From the NCBI RefSeq assembly GCF_025143365.1, contig NZ_JALXPE010000026.1, forward strand, positions 1-55,359: DNA of 55,359 nt, written 5' to 3'. This DNA is from Microbacterium sp. p3-SID336. Its GTDB lineage: Bacteria > Actinomycetota > Actinomycetes > Actinomycetales > Microbacteriaceae. This document shows, piece after piece, positions 1-9,530 of the stretch. The notes beneath the pieces are model-generated. The model saw only the letters and a program-made list of their open reading frames with translations. It made no database searches and was not told the origin of the DNA. The translations under genes and the position numbers were made by a program. Positions within the stretch are counted from its first letter, which is position 1. Every line of letters begins with the position of its first letter.

Positions 1-200
1 AGAGCGCGGATGTTCGCCGCCTGCATGCCCTTGGGGCCACGCTCAGCGTCGAATTCGACCTTCTGGTTCTCGCGGAGCTCCTTGAAACCGGAGCCGGCGA
101 TAGCCGAATAGTGGGCGAAGAGGTCCTCGGAACCGTCATCAGGAGCGATGAAGCCGAAGCCCTTCTCCGCGTTGAACCATTTCACAGTGCCAGTGGCCAT
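1..200 (-). CDS. csp: Cold-shock protein (CspA family), 3' end outside window
   Basis: Reads [18 protein letters not shown] from the ATG at 200, with the RNP1 motif KGFGFI and an RNP2-like region (DLFAHYSAI), so it is a small single-domain OB-fold RNA/ssDNA-binding protein that acts as an RNA chaperone. About 66 codons are visible of the usual 65-70; the last few residues and the stop lie beyond base 1. A purine-rich GAAAAG about 5 bases before the ATG is the likely ribosome site. It lies downstream of the LuxR-type gene on the same strand, separated by 76 bases with a small hairpin. Confidence 0.95.
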   Translation of the reverse strand, partial: MATGTVKWFNAEKGFGFIAPDDGSEDLFAHYSAIAGSGFKELRENQKVEFDAERGPKGMQAANIRA

Positions 201-225
201 GTGCTTTTCTACTTTCTGTTGAACC

Positions 226-241
226 GGCCGCCTGCGCGGCC
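226..241 (-). terminator. Small GC hairpin between the LuxR-type gene and csp
   Basis: GGCCGC-CTGC-GCGGCC forms a 6-bp stem with a 4-base loop. It could end the LuxR-type transcript or fold in the csp leader; cold-shock mRNAs often carry structured leaders. No T-run follows. Confidence 0.35.
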
Positions 242-276
242 TGCACCACGCCGGAACATCCGACATGCGTGCTCGG

Positions 277-3222
277 TCACGCTACCACGGCGGAGCGTCC
301 CGCCGGGTCGAGCGACCGCTGCGCCAGCGCCGCCTCGGTGCGTGTGCTCACCCCGAGCTTGCGCAGCACCGCCGAGACATGCACGCTCACCGTCTTCACG
401 CTGATGAACAGGCGCTCGCCGATCTGACGGTTGCTCAGGCCCTCGGCGATCAGGTCGAGCACCTGCCGCTCTCGCGCGGTGAGCAGCTCGGCGTCGTCGG
501 ACGGCCCTCCGGCGCGCAGCCCCGCGGCCTCCGCGAAGCGCGCCACATCGGCCTGCAGCTGCGCGTGCCCCAGTGCCTCCGCGATGGACGCGGCCTCGTC
601 GACCACGGCCGCCGCCGCTGCGCGCTCGCCATCGTGCACGTGCAGTCGCGCGCGCTCCAGTCGCAGCACCACGCGGAAGGTCACCGGCACGTCGTCGCCG
701 TCCGCGTGGCGCAACGCCGCCTCCACCAGCTCGGGCCGCGGATCGAGCAGCGCGTCGAGCATGGTCGACCACGCGTCGTGCTGCAGCTGCTGCGGCTGCG
801 CGAGCCAGGCTCCGCGGATCGTCGCCGCATCCGCCGCGACATCCGCCCCCGCGGCGCGCAGCTCCGCCAGGATGGCACCGCCCTCCAGCAGCAGCCGCCG
901 CTGATGCAGCAGCGCCGGCTTCTCGTCGTGCACCATCGCGATGATCTCGTCGAGCGCACCGCGCAGGTCGCCGGCGCTCTGCGCCACCGCGACCGCCATC
1001 GTCACCCGGTCGTACCAGATCTGCCGCTCGGTGCCCCCGGTCTCCTCGAACGCCGGCAGCCACTCGCGCAGCATCTCCGCCGCCTCGGTCGAGCGCCCGC
1101 GCCAGGCCAGCACCCGCACCCTGGTCATGCTCATGTACATCCGGAACACGCGGAGCGTGCCCTGCACGAAGTCGCGCGCCAGCATCTCCTCCACGCGGTC
1201 GATGTCGCCCAGCTCCAGCAGGGGCACGATCATGTTCTGCGCCATGATCGACCCGGACGTGCGCTCGACCCGCAGCTCGCGCGCACGGCGCAGCCCCTGC
1301 TCCGCGACCTCGACCGCCTCACGGTAGCGACCGAGCAGCGTGAGCAGGTCGGAGTAGTTGACGCGGTAGCGCAGCTCGGCGTTCGACCCGGTCGCCAGCG
1401 CCCGCGAGCGCTCGTACTCGCGCACGCCCTCATCGACCGCACCCAGATGCGCCAAGGAGCCGCCGCGCACGTTCGCGGCGATCGACAGCTGGTCCGTCGA
1501 ACCCGCGGCCTCCGCCCGGCGCTCCGCCTCGTCGGCGAGCCGGATGGCCTCCTCACGGTCGCCCGCGATCATCAGCCGGCTCGCGAGCTGATTGAGCACC
1601 TCGGCGCGGAAGCCCTCGTCGGCGACGCGCTCCTCCGCGATCGCCAGGGCCTGCTGCAGCAGCGGGATCGCGCCGAGACGCCCGAGGTTGACCAGGTACA
1701 GCGCCTTGTTGCGCAGCAGCCGCGCATGCAGGCGCGGCTCGACGGTCGCGGGATCGACCTCGGCCAGCGCGACGTTGGCGACCGCGAGCGCGCGCTCCCC
1801 GTCGCCGGCGTTGCGCAGCACCGACCCGAGCAGGTGCAGCAGGTCGAGGCGGGCGAACCCGGTCGCCTCCTCCGCATCCGGCACCAGCGGCCACAGCTCC
1901 AGCACCAGCTCGCCGAAGCGGGCGGCGCTCGCGAACGCATACTGCGCCTTCGCCTGCCGCATGGCCTCCGCCGCGGCGGTGATCGCCCGGCGGTCGTCCT
2001 GCGCGAGCTGCCAGTGGTACGCGAGAGCCGCCGCATCGCCGCGATACGCGCCGCCCTCGCACTGCTCCTCCAGGGCCTCGGCGTACGCGCGATGCAGGCG
2101 GGCGCGCTCGCCGGGCAGCAGGTCCTCGTGCACGGCCTCGCGCAGTAGCGCATGCCGGAAGCGGTAGTCGTCGTCGCCGACCACGATGATCCCGCTGCGG
2201 GCGGCCTCGCGCAGCGCCTCGTCGAGACGGTCTTCCGGCAACCCGGCGAGCCGCGTGATGAGCGGATGGCTGAGCGGACGCTCGGCCCCGGAGACGACCT
2301 GCACCACGCGGCGCGCGTCGTCGCCGAGACGGTCGAAGCGGGAGAGCAGCAGATCGCGCAGACTCTCCGGCAGCGGGCCCTGCGAGCACCCCGCGATCTC
2401 CTCCACGAAGAAGGGCACGCCCTCGGCCCGCACCTGCAGGCGCTCGAGCGCGGAGGGCGTCGGCGGGCGGCCGGTGATCTGCTCGACCAGCTCGCGCACG
2501 GACTCGTCGCCGAGCCGGGAGACCGACAGGCGCTCCAGCAGCCGCGCCCTCGTGGCCTCGCCGATGAAGCGGCTCACCGCGTCACCCCGGCGCACGTCGT
2601 CCGTGCGGCACGTGATCAGCAGGAGGATGCGGCCCCGGTTCCACGCCCGCAGCAGGAACGACAGGATCGCCAGGGTGGAGTCGTCCGCCCAGTGCAGGTC
2701 TTCGACCACGAGCACCTGCGGCGCGGACTCCGCCGCGGCCTCCACGAGCGAGGCCATCGCGTCGCGCAGACGCTCGGGGCTCGTGCGCTCGCGCTCGGCG
2801 GGGGCGTCGACGAGCTCGGGCAGCAGCATCCCGAGGGCCTCGACACCCACGCCGACGGTCGCACGCACGCGCTCGACGCCCATCCGCGCCACGATCGAGC
2901 GGAGGATGCCCGTGAGCGGCCCGAACGGCATGCGCGAGGCCCCGAGGTCCAGGCACCAGCCGACATGCACATCGGCCGCGTTCGCGACCTCCTCGCCGAA
3001 CTCTCGCACCAGGCGCGACTTGCCGATGCCGGCCTCGCCCTCGACCAGGACAGCCGCGGGCACGCCCTCGCGCGCGCCGTCGAACAGACGACGCACCTCG
3101 GCGAGCTCGGCGTCTCGCCCGACCATCGCGGCACTGGGGGTGGGGGCCATGGACCCATCGTCCCACTCCCCGCCGACATCGGGGTCGCGGCGCGGGAACG
3201 GCAGCACGGGGGCGTCGGTCAT
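277..3222 (-). CDS. LuxR-family transcriptional regulator with AAA-type ATPase domain (LAL type)
   Basis: This is a 981-residue regulator of the large ATP-binding LuxR (LAL) class. A Walker A motif GEAGIGKS sits at residues 62-69 and a Walker B-like [11 protein letters not shown] near 170. A long helical, TPR-like middle follows, and a C-terminal LuxR helix-turn-helix ([20 protein letters not shown] onward) spans roughly residues 910-970. LAL proteins usually sense a small ligand, often a sugar, and activate catabolic or secondary-metabolite genes; the ligand here is unknown. The start ATG overlaps the stop of the small upstream gene (ATGA), so the two are probably translationally coupled. 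Its target is not evident from the neighbours. Confidence 0.9.
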   Translation of the reverse strand: MTDAPVLPFPRRDPDVGGEWDDGSMAPTPSAAMVGRDAELAEVRRLFDGAREGVPAAVLVEGEAGIGKSRLVREFGEEVANAADVHVGWCLDLGASRMPFGPLTGILRSIVARMGVERVRATVGVGVEALGMLLPELVDAPAERERTSPERLRDAMASLVEAAAESAPQVLVVEDLHWADDSTLAILSFLLRAWNRGRILLLITCRTDDVRRGDAVSRFIGEATRARLLERLSVSRLGDESVRELVEQITGRPPTPSALERLQVRAEGVPFFVEEIAGCSQGPLPESLRDLLLSRFDRLGDDARRVVQVVSGAERPLSHPLITRLAGLPEDRLDEALREAARSGIIVVGDDDYRFRHALLREAVHEDLLPGERARLHRAYAEALEEQCEGGAYRGDAAALAYHWQLAQDDRRAITAAAEAMRQAKAQYAFASAARFGELVLELWPLVPDAEEATGFARLDLLHLLGSVLRNAGDGERALAVANVALAEVDPATVEPRLHARLLRNKALYLVNLGRLGAIPLLQQALAIAEERVADEGFRAEVLNQLASRLMIAGDREEAIRLADEAERRAEAAGSTDQLSIAANVRGGSLAHLGAVDEGVREYERSRALATGSNAELRYRVNYSDLLTLLGRYREAVEVAEQGLRRARELRVERTSGSIMAQNMIVPLLELGDIDRVEEMLARDFVQGTLRVFRMYMSMTRVRVLAWRGRSTEAAEMLREWLPAFEETGGTERQIWYDRVTMAVAVAQSAGDLRGALDEIIAMVHDEKPALLHQRRLLLEGGAILAELRAAGADVAADAATIRGAWLAQPQQLQHDAWSTMLDALLDPRPELVEAALRHADGDDVPVTFRVVLRLERARLHVHDGERAAAAAVVDEAASIAEALGHAQLQADVARFAEAAGLRAGGPSDDAELLTARERQVLDLIAEGLSNRQIGERLFISVKTVSVHVSAVLRKLGVSTRTEAALAQRSLDPAGRSAVVA

Positions 3223-3449
3223 CGCGCCGTCGCCGTCTCGCCCGTGCAGACGTGCTGTCCGCCGCGCACCGCGCGCCCGGCCGGGCGACCGGTCGTCAGC
3301 CGACGCAGCGCGCGACGCACCGGTCCGGCCTCGCGCGGGACGATCTGGTCCGCGTGCTCGGCGATCATGCGGCGACGCGCGAGCGTGCGCTCGATCTGCT
3401 CCTGCTCGTGGGCGGTGACCTGCTGGAAGAGGTAGGGGTGCTCGAACAT
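3219..3449 (-). CDS. Small hypothetical protein coupled to the LuxR-type regulator
   Basis: This 76-residue protein starts [20 protein letters not shown] and has an amphipathic Glu/Arg-rich helix followed by a basic, Arg-rich tail. The start at 3449 is chosen because GAGGAGA lies 6-7 bases upstream. Its TGA overlaps the ATG of the LuxR-type gene. I do not recognise a family. Similar short MFxHPY...-type proteins are common in actinobacteria without a known role. It could be a small partner of the regulator, but nothing in the sequence proves this. Confidence 0.7.
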   Translation of the reverse strand: MFEHPYLFQQVTAHEQEQIERTLARRRMIAEHADQIVPREAGPVRRALRRLTTGRPAGRAVRGGQHVCTGETATAR

Positions 3450-3574
3450 GATGTCTCCTCGACGGTTGTGCGTATCCCTACACTCCGCTCTGAGGCGCCC
3501 GCGCCACATCGGACGGATTCCCTATCTTCCGCACGCCCGCGCCGCGCCCGCGACTAGGGAGGTCGTCCGCTGCC

Positions 3575-4621
3575 TCAGGCGCGCAGCGGAGAGCGCCGCG
3601 CAGACGGCCGCGAGCCGTCCGGCACCAGGATCGCCAGCACCCGCACGAGCGTGGTCATCCACAGCAGCCCGAGCCCCACCACGATCGCCTCGACCGCGGT
3701 CACCGCGACCGCCCCGAACGGCCACCACAGCAGCACCGCGACCACCACGAGCACGGCGAGCGCGACGGAGGTGACCACGAGCGCCGGCGGGCGGCCGGGC
3801 ACCGTGAGCGTGGTGACGGCGGCAGCGGCGAGGAACAGCAGCAGGGCCACGACCGCTGCGATGTCATGCGGCAGCGGCACGCGGTGCAGGGGCAGCAGAC
3901 CGACCGCGGCGAGCGCCGCACCCGCCGCCGCCCACAGCGCCACGATCGCGGCGAGGCGCGGGAGGGCCTCATCGCCGAGGAGGCGGTGCAGGTCGCGGCC
4001 GATGTACGCACCCACGGTCGCGATCAGGAGCCCCGCCACCACGAGCGTGCCGGTGAACGCCCACCCCACGCCGAGCTGCGAGAAGTTCTGCTCCCACCAC
4101 CGCGGATCGGCCGCCGTCACCATCGCGAACAGCGTCCCGATCACCAGGAACCCGAACAGCAGCGCGGAGAGGTCGGCCGTGCGCAGGCGGATCCCCGCCC
4201 CGAACGCGAAGCGCCCTCCGACTGCCGCCGCCACCCCCGCCAGCAGCCCGCCGCCCCACGCACCCAGCTCCAGCCCGCGCAGCCCGACGGCCAGCACCTC
4301 GGCGGTGAGCAGCACCCCCATCACGGTCACGGCCGCGAAGGCCACCGTGAGCGCCGTCGCCGACAGGTGCGAGATCACGGCCTGCCACCGTGGCATGCCC
4401 GCCGTCTCGCCGCGACGGTGCATGCGGGTGCTCACCGCGAATGCCAGCCCCGCGATCGCCCCGGCCACCGCGGCCACGGGCATCGCCAGCCCGCCGGGCC
4501 CTGTCAGCGGTCGCGGATCGCCGCCCAGGAGCAGCGCGCCCGCCACAGCGCCCACGACGAAGCACAGCACCGTCGCCCACACCGCCGTCGCCTCGGCGCG
4601 CAGACGCCGCTCCCTCTCCAT
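3575..4621 (-). CDS. Polytopic membrane protein of unknown function
   Basis: This is a 348-residue protein made almost wholly of hydrophobic segments, about nine or ten predicted membrane helices (for example AVWATVLCFVVGAVAGALLL near the N-terminus), with a short basic N-terminus (MERERRLR) and a basic C-terminus (PDGSRPSARRSPLRA). I chose the ATG at 4621; a TTG four codons upstream (4633) is also open. No transporter or enzyme motif is recognised. It is separated from the hydantoinase operon by a strong terminator and so is probably transcribed alone. Confidence 0.7.
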   Translation of the reverse strand: MERERRLRAEATAVWATVLCFVVGAVAGALLLGGDPRPLTGPGGLAMPVAAVAGAIAGLAFAVSTRMHRRGETAGMPRWQAVISHLSATALTVAFAAVTVMGVLLTAEVLAVGLRGLELGAWGGGLLAGVAAAVGGRFAFGAGIRLRTADLSALLFGFLVIGTLFAMVTAADPRWWEQNFSQLGVGWAFTGTLVVAGLLIATVGAYIGRDLHRLLGDEALPRLAAIVALWAAAGAALAAVGLLPLHRVPLPHDIAAVVALLLFLAAAAVTTLTVPGRPPALVVTSVALAVLVVVAVLLWWPFGAVAVTAVEAIVVGLGLLWMTTLVRVLAILVPDGSRPSARRSPLRA

Positions 4622-4640
4622 GTGCTCATGCAAGCACGCG

Positions 4641-4672
4641 CCTCCGACCTCGGGAACCCCTGAGGTCGGAGG
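4641..4672 (-). terminator. Intrinsic terminator after the hydantoinase operon
   Basis: CCTCCGACCTC (4641-4651) and GAGGTCGGAGG (4662-4672) form a perfect 11-bp stem with a 10-base loop, 12 bases past the stop of the hydantoinase gene. Confidence 0.75.
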
Positions 4673-4684
4673 GGACGGACGACC

Positions 4685-6235
4685 TCAGACCGCGAGCCGC
4701 CCGACCGCCCTGGCGCGGATGAGCACCGCGGTGCCGTCGGAGTAGGCCACCGGAAGCTCCTCCACCGCCACGACCTCGATCGTGGCGGGGTCGGCTCCCG
4801 CGAGACGCGCCCGCTCCGTCGCCTCCGCCGCGGCATCCTCGCGGGCGGCGCGCCGGTCGGACGGGTCGACGCGGTAGATCTTCTCGATCTGCCCTGCGAC
4901 CTCGCCGAGCGCCGCCCCCACCGCGTTCGCGGCGCCGAAGTGGTCGGGGCGGAGCAGGGAGTCGACGCCGTCGAGCTCGGCCGGGGCGATGATGCCGCCC
5001 CCGCCGACGAGGATCACCGGGATCGGCGCCGCGTTCGGCTTCATGCGGTCGATCGAGTCCTCCAGGATCCCGCGCATGGCCGCCCAGGCGGACGCCCCGA
5101 GCTCGACCGGCACCGGAGGCGCGACGAGTCCCTCGACCTGCGCGCCGCCGACCGCGAGCGCGATGTCGGTCGCGGTCAGGGTGTCGCCGCCGAAGGCGAG
5201 CCCCTCCTGCGGGAGCCGGAAGCCCACGCTGTCCGGTCCCACACGCGCACCGTCGGCCGTCTCGCGCACGATCGTGCCGCCGCCGAGGCCGACCGACAGC
5301 ACGTCGGGCATGCGGAAGTTCGTGCGGATGCCGCCGATCTCCACCGCGTGAGCCGACTGCCGCGGGAAGCCGTCGACGAGCACGCCGATGTCGGTCGTGG
5401 TACCGCCGATATCGACCACCAGGGCGTCGGTGGCGCCGGAGAGGTGCGCGGCGCCGCGGATGGAGTTCGTCGGCCCGCAGCCGATCGTCAGCACCGGGAA
5501 CTCCAGGGCGTACTCGAGCTGCATGAGCGTGCCGTCGTTCTGCCCGAAGTACGGCGTCGCCGGGATGCCGCGTTCGCGCAGCGCCGCGACGAAGCCCGCG
5601 GCCATCTGCCGCAGCGTCTGCATGAGGGCCGCGTTCAGCACGGTCGCGTTCTCGCGCTCCAGCAGCCCGAGCGAGCCGATCCGCGCCGACCGCGACACCG
5701 GCACGCCGAGCTCCTCCGTGACGATCGCGGCGACGCGCTCCTCCTGGCTCTCGTCGATCGGGGCGAACACGCCGACGACGGCGACCGCGTCGACCTCCCC
5801 GCGCATGCGGGCACAGGCCGCGCGCACGGCGTCCTCGTCGATCGGAGACAGCACGCGGCCGTCCACCTCGAAGCCGCCCGGCAGCAGGTGCGCGTGGTCG
5901 CCGATCGCGGCGCGAAGGTCGTGCGGCCACCCCTCCAGCGGCGGGACGGCCGTGGTGGCCGGGGCGCCGAGGCGGAGGATGCCGACCCGTCCGAGCCCGC
6001 GACGCTCCACGATGGCGTTCGTGCAGTGGGTCGTGCCGAGCATCGCGTGCGCGATCAGTGCCGGGTCGACTCCGGAGGCCGCGAGCACCGCGTCGATGGC
6101 CGCGGCCACGCCGTCGCCGGTGTCGGCCGTGGTCGGCCGCTTGACGGAGGCGACGACCCGGAGCCGGTCGTCGAGGATGACGGCGTCGGTGTTGGTGCCG
6201 CCGACGTCGATCCCGATGCGGTAGCCGCCGACCAT
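4685..6235 (-). CDS. Hydantoinase/oxoprolinase-family protein (HyuA-like)
   Basis: This 516-residue protein has two glycine-rich phosphate-binding motifs of the acetate-kinase/Hsp70-like fold: IGIDVGGTNTDAVILD at the N-terminus and VVDIGGTTTDIGVLVDG in the middle. These are the marks of the hydantoinase/5-oxoprolinase family, which uses ATP to open cyclic amides. The start ATG at 6235 shares a base with the stop of the DUF917 gene (TGATG). DUF917 proteins are the usual partner of this short hydantoinase form. Together with the upstream NCS1 permease, the operon probably imports and opens a hydantoin, oxoproline or pyrimidine-like ring. The exact substrate cannot be read from the sequence. Confidence 0.85.
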   Translation of the reverse strand: MVGGYRIGIDVGGTNTDAVILDDRLRVVASVKRPTTADTGDGVAAAIDAVLAASGVDPALIAHAMLGTTHCTNAIVERRGLGRVGILRLGAPATTAVPPLEGWPHDLRAAIGDHAHLLPGGFEVDGRVLSPIDEDAVRAACARMRGEVDAVAVVGVFAPIDESQEERVAAIVTEELGVPVSRSARIGSLGLLERENATVLNAALMQTLRQMAAGFVAALRERGIPATPYFGQNDGTLMQLEYALEFPVLTIGCGPTNSIRGAAHLSGATDALVVDIGGTTTDIGVLVDGFPRQSAHAVEIGGIRTNFRMPDVLSVGLGGGTIVRETADGARVGPDSVGFRLPQEGLAFGGDTLTATDIALAVGGAQVEGLVAPPVPVELGASAWAAMRGILEDSIDRMKPNAAPIPVILVGGGGIIAPAELDGVDSLLRPDHFGAANAVGAALGEVAGQIEKIYRVDPSDRRAAREDAAAEATERARLAGADPATIEVVAVEELPVAYSDGTAVLIRARAVGRLAV

Positions 6236-7365
6236 CACGCGGCCTCCCCGTCCGTCGTGCGCGGCGCGCGCGCGATGTCCTCGACGGGGACCCACTCCAC
6301 GTCGTAGCCGAAGTGCCCGGGTCCGGCCGTCCGCAGGCCCTCCGGGGTGCGCCACTTGTCGTGGCAGGGGATCGCGATCACGGCGACCCTGGCACCGTAG
6401 CGCAGGGATTCGGTGGTGATCGGCATCCCGGTGGCGAGGTCGAGCACGGCGATGAGGTCGGGCGTGACCGCGGCCAGCGCGCCGTCGCGGCGCCCGAGGA
6501 GCATCTCGTTCTGGAAGTCGAGCCGGAAGCCGCTCCCCCGGTCGACGCCGACTCCGACGAGTTCGGCCGCCCCGCGGGTGAAGCCCCCGTCGACCGCGCG
6601 CTGCAGATCGGCGACCTTCCCGTCGAACAGCCGCACGGCGCCGAGATCGGCGCACAGGGCCTCGATGCGCTCGTCGTCGCGGAGCTCGCGCCCTGCGGCG
6701 TCCCTGCCGCGCAGGATCGTGCCGATGCGACGGGCGAGGGAGAGCGTGCCGGGGATGGCGCACTCGCGCACCACGGCACCGTCGTAGGCGTAGTCGATCA
6801 TGGTCGCGCCGCCGCCCATCTCGACCGTGACCGCGCGCGCGAGCCGCTCCGACCAGGCGCCGTCGACCGGACGACTGACGACCTCGTTGCCGTGGTGGTC
6901 CACGAGCACGGTCGTGCCGGGCCCGTACCCGGCCAGGTGGAATGTGACCATCTGCGCCTCGGGGAAGGCGCGGCCCATGGCGTCCCCGTCGACCACGGGG
7001 AGCCCGGCGACCGCGGCGGCCGCGATCGGCAGCATCGAGTTGCCGCCGCCGACCTCGATGGGCATCACGGCGGTCGCGGGGCGGCCGACCGACCGCTCGA
7101 TCGCGCGCAGGGCGGCGAGCAGCTCGGACTCCGCCTGGATGCGCTCGACGCTCACGGAGGGCGCGCCGATCCCGCCGATGGGGATCACGAAGTCTTCCTC
7201 GGTCAGCTCCTCCACCGCGCGCAGCGCGACCGGGCCGTGCAGGCGGATCAGTCGCTTCGCGATCAGCGATCCGACGTGCGGGTCGCCGCCGCCTCCGGTG
7301 CCGAGTACCGCTGCGCCGAGGGCGATCTCGTCGATGTCGGCCTCGGTGATCGTGTGCCAGGTCAT
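6235..7365 (-). CDS. DUF917 family protein, hydantoinase partner
   Basis: The protein has 376 residues and contains the family hallmarks ALGAAVLGTGGGGDPHVG near the N-terminus and EVGGGNSMLPIAAAA in the first half, with a C-terminal AVIAIPCHDKWRTPEGL. DUF917 members occur fused to, or next to, hydantoinase/oxoprolinase proteins and are thought to form the second part of that enzyme. It overlaps the permease by 4 bases (ATGA) and the hydantoinase start by one base, so the three genes are translationally coupled. The biochemical role of the domain is not established. Confidence 0.85.
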   Translation of the reverse strand: MTWHTITEADIDEIALGAAVLGTGGGGDPHVGSLIAKRLIRLHGPVALRAVEELTEEDFVIPIGGIGAPSVSVERIQAESELLAALRAIERSVGRPATAVMPIEVGGGNSMLPIAAAAVAGLPVVDGDAMGRAFPEAQMVTFHLAGYGPGTTVLVDHHGNEVVSRPVDGAWSERLARAVTVEMGGGATMIDYAYDGAVVRECAIPGTLSLARRIGTILRGRDAAGRELRDDERIEALCADLGAVRLFDGKVADLQRAVDGGFTRGAAELVGVGVDRGSGFRLDFQNEMLLGRRDGALAAVTPDLIAVLDLATGMPITTESLRYGARVAVIAIPCHDKWRTPEGLRTAGPGHFGYDVEWVPVEDIARAPRTTDGEAA

Positions 7366-8678
7366 GCGGTCACCTCGTCGGATGCCGGGGTCGCGGCATC
7401 GGGCTGCACACGACGACGCAGCGGCACCAGGGCCAGGTAGACCACGAAGCCGACGAGCAGGCCGTCCAGCGCCGAGATCGAGGTGAGGGTGAACCAGCCG
7501 AAGCCGGGCCCGTCGGCCGGGTTCGTCGTGGCGACGGCGACGACGATGCCGGCCACCCACGCGGCGATGGCCCAGCCGTCGACCAGGGGCACGGTCGCCC
7601 CGTGCGTCCAGCGGGCGGTCCGCCTTCCGGTGAAGAACGACGCGAGGTACACGCCGCCGTAGGGTGCGATGATCGTGCCGATCACGAGGATGAACTGCAC
7701 GAAGTAGTCGGCGGCGCCGATCACGCCGACGACGATGCCGATCACGCCGAGCACGATCGTGACGGTGCGGCGGCCGAGCCGCTCGCTGATCGAGGCGAAG
7801 GCCAGACCCGCGCTGTAGAGGTTGGTGGTGTTCGTGGTCCACTGCGCCAGGATCAGCACGATCACGGCCACGCCGCCGAGCCCGAGTGCGAAGAAGATCG
7901 CCATCAGCTCGGTGCCGTCCATGATGCGGGCGAGCAGGATCGCGACGACGAGGATGATCGAGTTGCCGAAGAAGAACCCGACGAATCCGGCGATCATCGC
8001 CTGCTTCGGCGTCTTCGCCCACCGCGCCATGTCGGGGGCGAGCACCACGCCGAGGATGAAGATGCCCATCACGAGCGATACCGCTCCGCCGAACGTGAAG
8101 GTCGCCTCGACCCGGGCGTCCAGACCGGCGGCGCCGTGCACGGTGAACGCGACGACGACGCCGACGATCAGCAGGAGCAGCAGCAGCGGCACGGCGAGGG
8201 TGCTCAACCGGTTGATGGAACGGTAGCCCCAGAACGCGGTGATGGCCATGAGCACGCCGCCGATGCCGGTGAAGACCTGCACCGGCACATCGAGTCCGGT
8301 GAACTCCGCGAAGGCGATCTGGGCGTTCGCGCCGAAGAAGCCGGCCTGCACGGCGTACCAGCCGACGAGGCTGATGGCGATCGCGAGGGCGAGGACGGCG
8401 CCGCCGATCCGGCCGAACACGGCCCGGGAGATCATCGCGGTCGACAGACCGGTGGCGGCGCCGACGTAGGCGCAGGCCATCGCGAGCAGTCCGAGCAGGA
8501 ACGAGCCGAGCGCGGTCGCGCCCATCGCGGGCCAGAACGCCATGCCCGAGGCGAGCGCGACGCCGAGGAAGGCGCCGGAGAGGTCGATGCCGATCGCGAT
8601 CCAGACGGTCGCGATCGACAGCCAGCTCTTGCGCTGGTCCTGGGGCACGACGCCGTGCTCGTAGTCGGTGGTGGTCAT
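7362..8678 (-). CDS. NCS1-family permease (cytosine/purine/hydantoin type, CodB-like)
   Basis: This 438-residue integral membrane protein has about 12 hydrophobic helices and the N-terminal NCS1 pattern KSWLSIATVWIAIGIDLSGA. The family imports nucleobases, hydantoins and related rings with H+ or Na+. AAGGAG lies 7-8 bases before the ATG. It is the first structural gene of the DUF917-hydantoinase operon and presumably supplies its substrate. The gene follows the TetR gene by 145 bases that contain a strong hairpin. Confidence 0.88.
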   Translation of the reverse strand: MTTTDYEHGVVPQDQRKSWLSIATVWIAIGIDLSGAFLGVALASGMAFWPAMGATALGSFLLGLLAMACAYVGAATGLSTAMISRAVFGRIGGAVLALAIAISLVGWYAVQAGFFGANAQIAFAEFTGLDVPVQVFTGIGGVLMAITAFWGYRSINRLSTLAVPLLLLLLIVGVVVAFTVHGAAGLDARVEATFTFGGAVSLVMGIFILGVVLAPDMARWAKTPKQAMIAGFVGFFFGNSIILVVAILLARIMDGTELMAIFFALGLGGVAVIVLILAQWTTNTTNLYSAGLAFASISERLGRRTVTIVLGVIGIVVGVIGAADYFVQFILVIGTIIAPYGGVYLASFFTGRRTARWTHGATVPLVDGWAIAAWVAGIVVAVATTNPADGPGFGWFTLTSISALDGLLVGFVVYLALVPLRRRVQPDAATPASDEVTA

Positions 8679-8696
8679 GGGGGCTCCTTGGGAGGG

Positions 8697-8754
8697 GTCC
8701 TGCGGGTCGGTCCGCGGGGCTTCGGGTTCCCTCGGTGCGGAGGACCCGCAGGAC
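8697..8754 (-). promoter_or_regulatory. Long hairpin in the TetR-permease interval
   Basis: GTCCTGCGGGTC (8697-8708) pairs perfectly with GACCCGCAGGAC (8743-8754). After a small bulge, TCCGC (8711-8715) pairs with GCGGA (8737-8741), giving a 12+5 bp stem. It ends 18 bases before the permease ATG, just upstream of its ribosome site. It may end or attenuate the TetR transcript, or control permease translation. Confidence 0.6.
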
Positions 8755-8823
8755 GGGTTCAGGGGGCGGCCGTCGATGGGGCCGGGTGGGGGTGCCGGTC
8801 GGGGTTCGTGGCCCCGGCCGGCG

Positions 8824-9402
8824 TCATCGGGAGAGGATCAGGGCGAGGTGCCGCCACGCCTGGTCGAAGCGCTGGCGGTACACCTCGGGGGTGTAGTGGG
8901 TGAGCTGGAGGAACAGGCCGTCCATGATGACGAGCACGAGGGCGGTGAAGCCGTCGGCGTCCCCCGCCGCGAAGGCGCCCGCCTCGACGCCGTCGCGGTA
9001 GGTCTGGCGCACGGCGGCGGCGAGGGTGGACTCGGAGTCGAGGAAGATCTGCCGCAGCTGCTCGCCGCCCGGCCCGTACTCGGTCACGGCCGCGCGGAGG
9101 CTGAACTCGGCCAGGTCGGGGCGGTCGCGGTAGTACGCCTCGATGCCGCCCAGCAGGTGCTGCAGACGCTCGAGCGGGGCGAGGGCCTCGCCGCGGCGGG
9201 CGAGGTCGTCGAAGTAGGCCGTGTGGTCGATGACGACCGCGGCGTAGACCTCGGCGTAGAGCGCGTCCTTGCTGGCGAAGTGCGCGTACAGCGAGGGCGT
9301 CTTGATCCCGACGGCCTCCGCGATCTCCCGCAGGCTGGTCTCGGCGTAGCCCTGGCGCGCGAAGATCGTGCGGGCTTCGGCGAGGATCGTTGCTCGGGTC
9401 AT
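8824..9402 (-). CDS. TetR/AcrR-family transcriptional regulator
   Basis: The protein has 192 residues. The N-terminal helix-turn-helix is typical: ATILAEARTIFARQGYAETS, then LREIAEAVGIKTPSLYAHFA. The rest is a helical ligand-binding domain of no clear subgroup. It lies upstream of the permease-DUF917-hydantoinase operon on the same strand. A perfect 9-bp inverted repeat begins two bases before its start codon, so it very probably represses itself. Because the structural genes follow on the same strand, it may control them by read-through. The inducer is likely the imported ring compound or a product of it (inference). Confidence 0.9.
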   Translation of the reverse strand: MTRATILAEARTIFARQGYAETSLREIAEAVGIKTPSLYAHFASKDALYAEVYAAVVIDHTAYFDDLARRGEALAPLERLQHLLGGIEAYYRDRPDLAEFSLRAAVTEYGPGGEQLRQIFLDSESTLAAAVRQTYRDGVEAGAFAAGDADGFTALVLVIMDGLFLQLTHYTPEVYRQRFDQAWRHLALILSR

Positions 9403-9404
9403 GG

Positions 9405-9430
9405 CTGCCTAACGACTATTAGTTAGGCAG
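9405..9430 (-). promoter_or_regulatory. Operator palindrome for the TetR regulator
   Basis: CTGCCTAAC (9405-9413), 8-base spacer, GTTAGGCAG (9422-9430): a perfect 9-bp inverted repeat directly before the TetR ATG. There is no clear Shine-Dalgarno sequence in this space, so the palindrome probably overlaps the promoter itself. Confidence 0.75.
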
Positions 9431-9486
9431 AGCGTAACCCCGTGTCTCCCCCGGATGCAAGAACGACCACGCCGACCGGAGACGCG

Positions 9487-9519
9487 AGAAGGCCCGACGG
9501 GCGAGCCGTCGGGCCTTCT
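9487..9519 (-). terminator. Intrinsic terminator after the SRPBCC gene
   Basis: AGAAGGCCCGACGG (9487-9500), loop GCGAG, CCGTCGGGCCTTCT (9506-9519): a perfect 14-bp stem 11 bases beyond the stop of the SRPBCC gene. Confidence 0.9.
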
Positions 9520-9530
9520 GTCGTCGAGTG

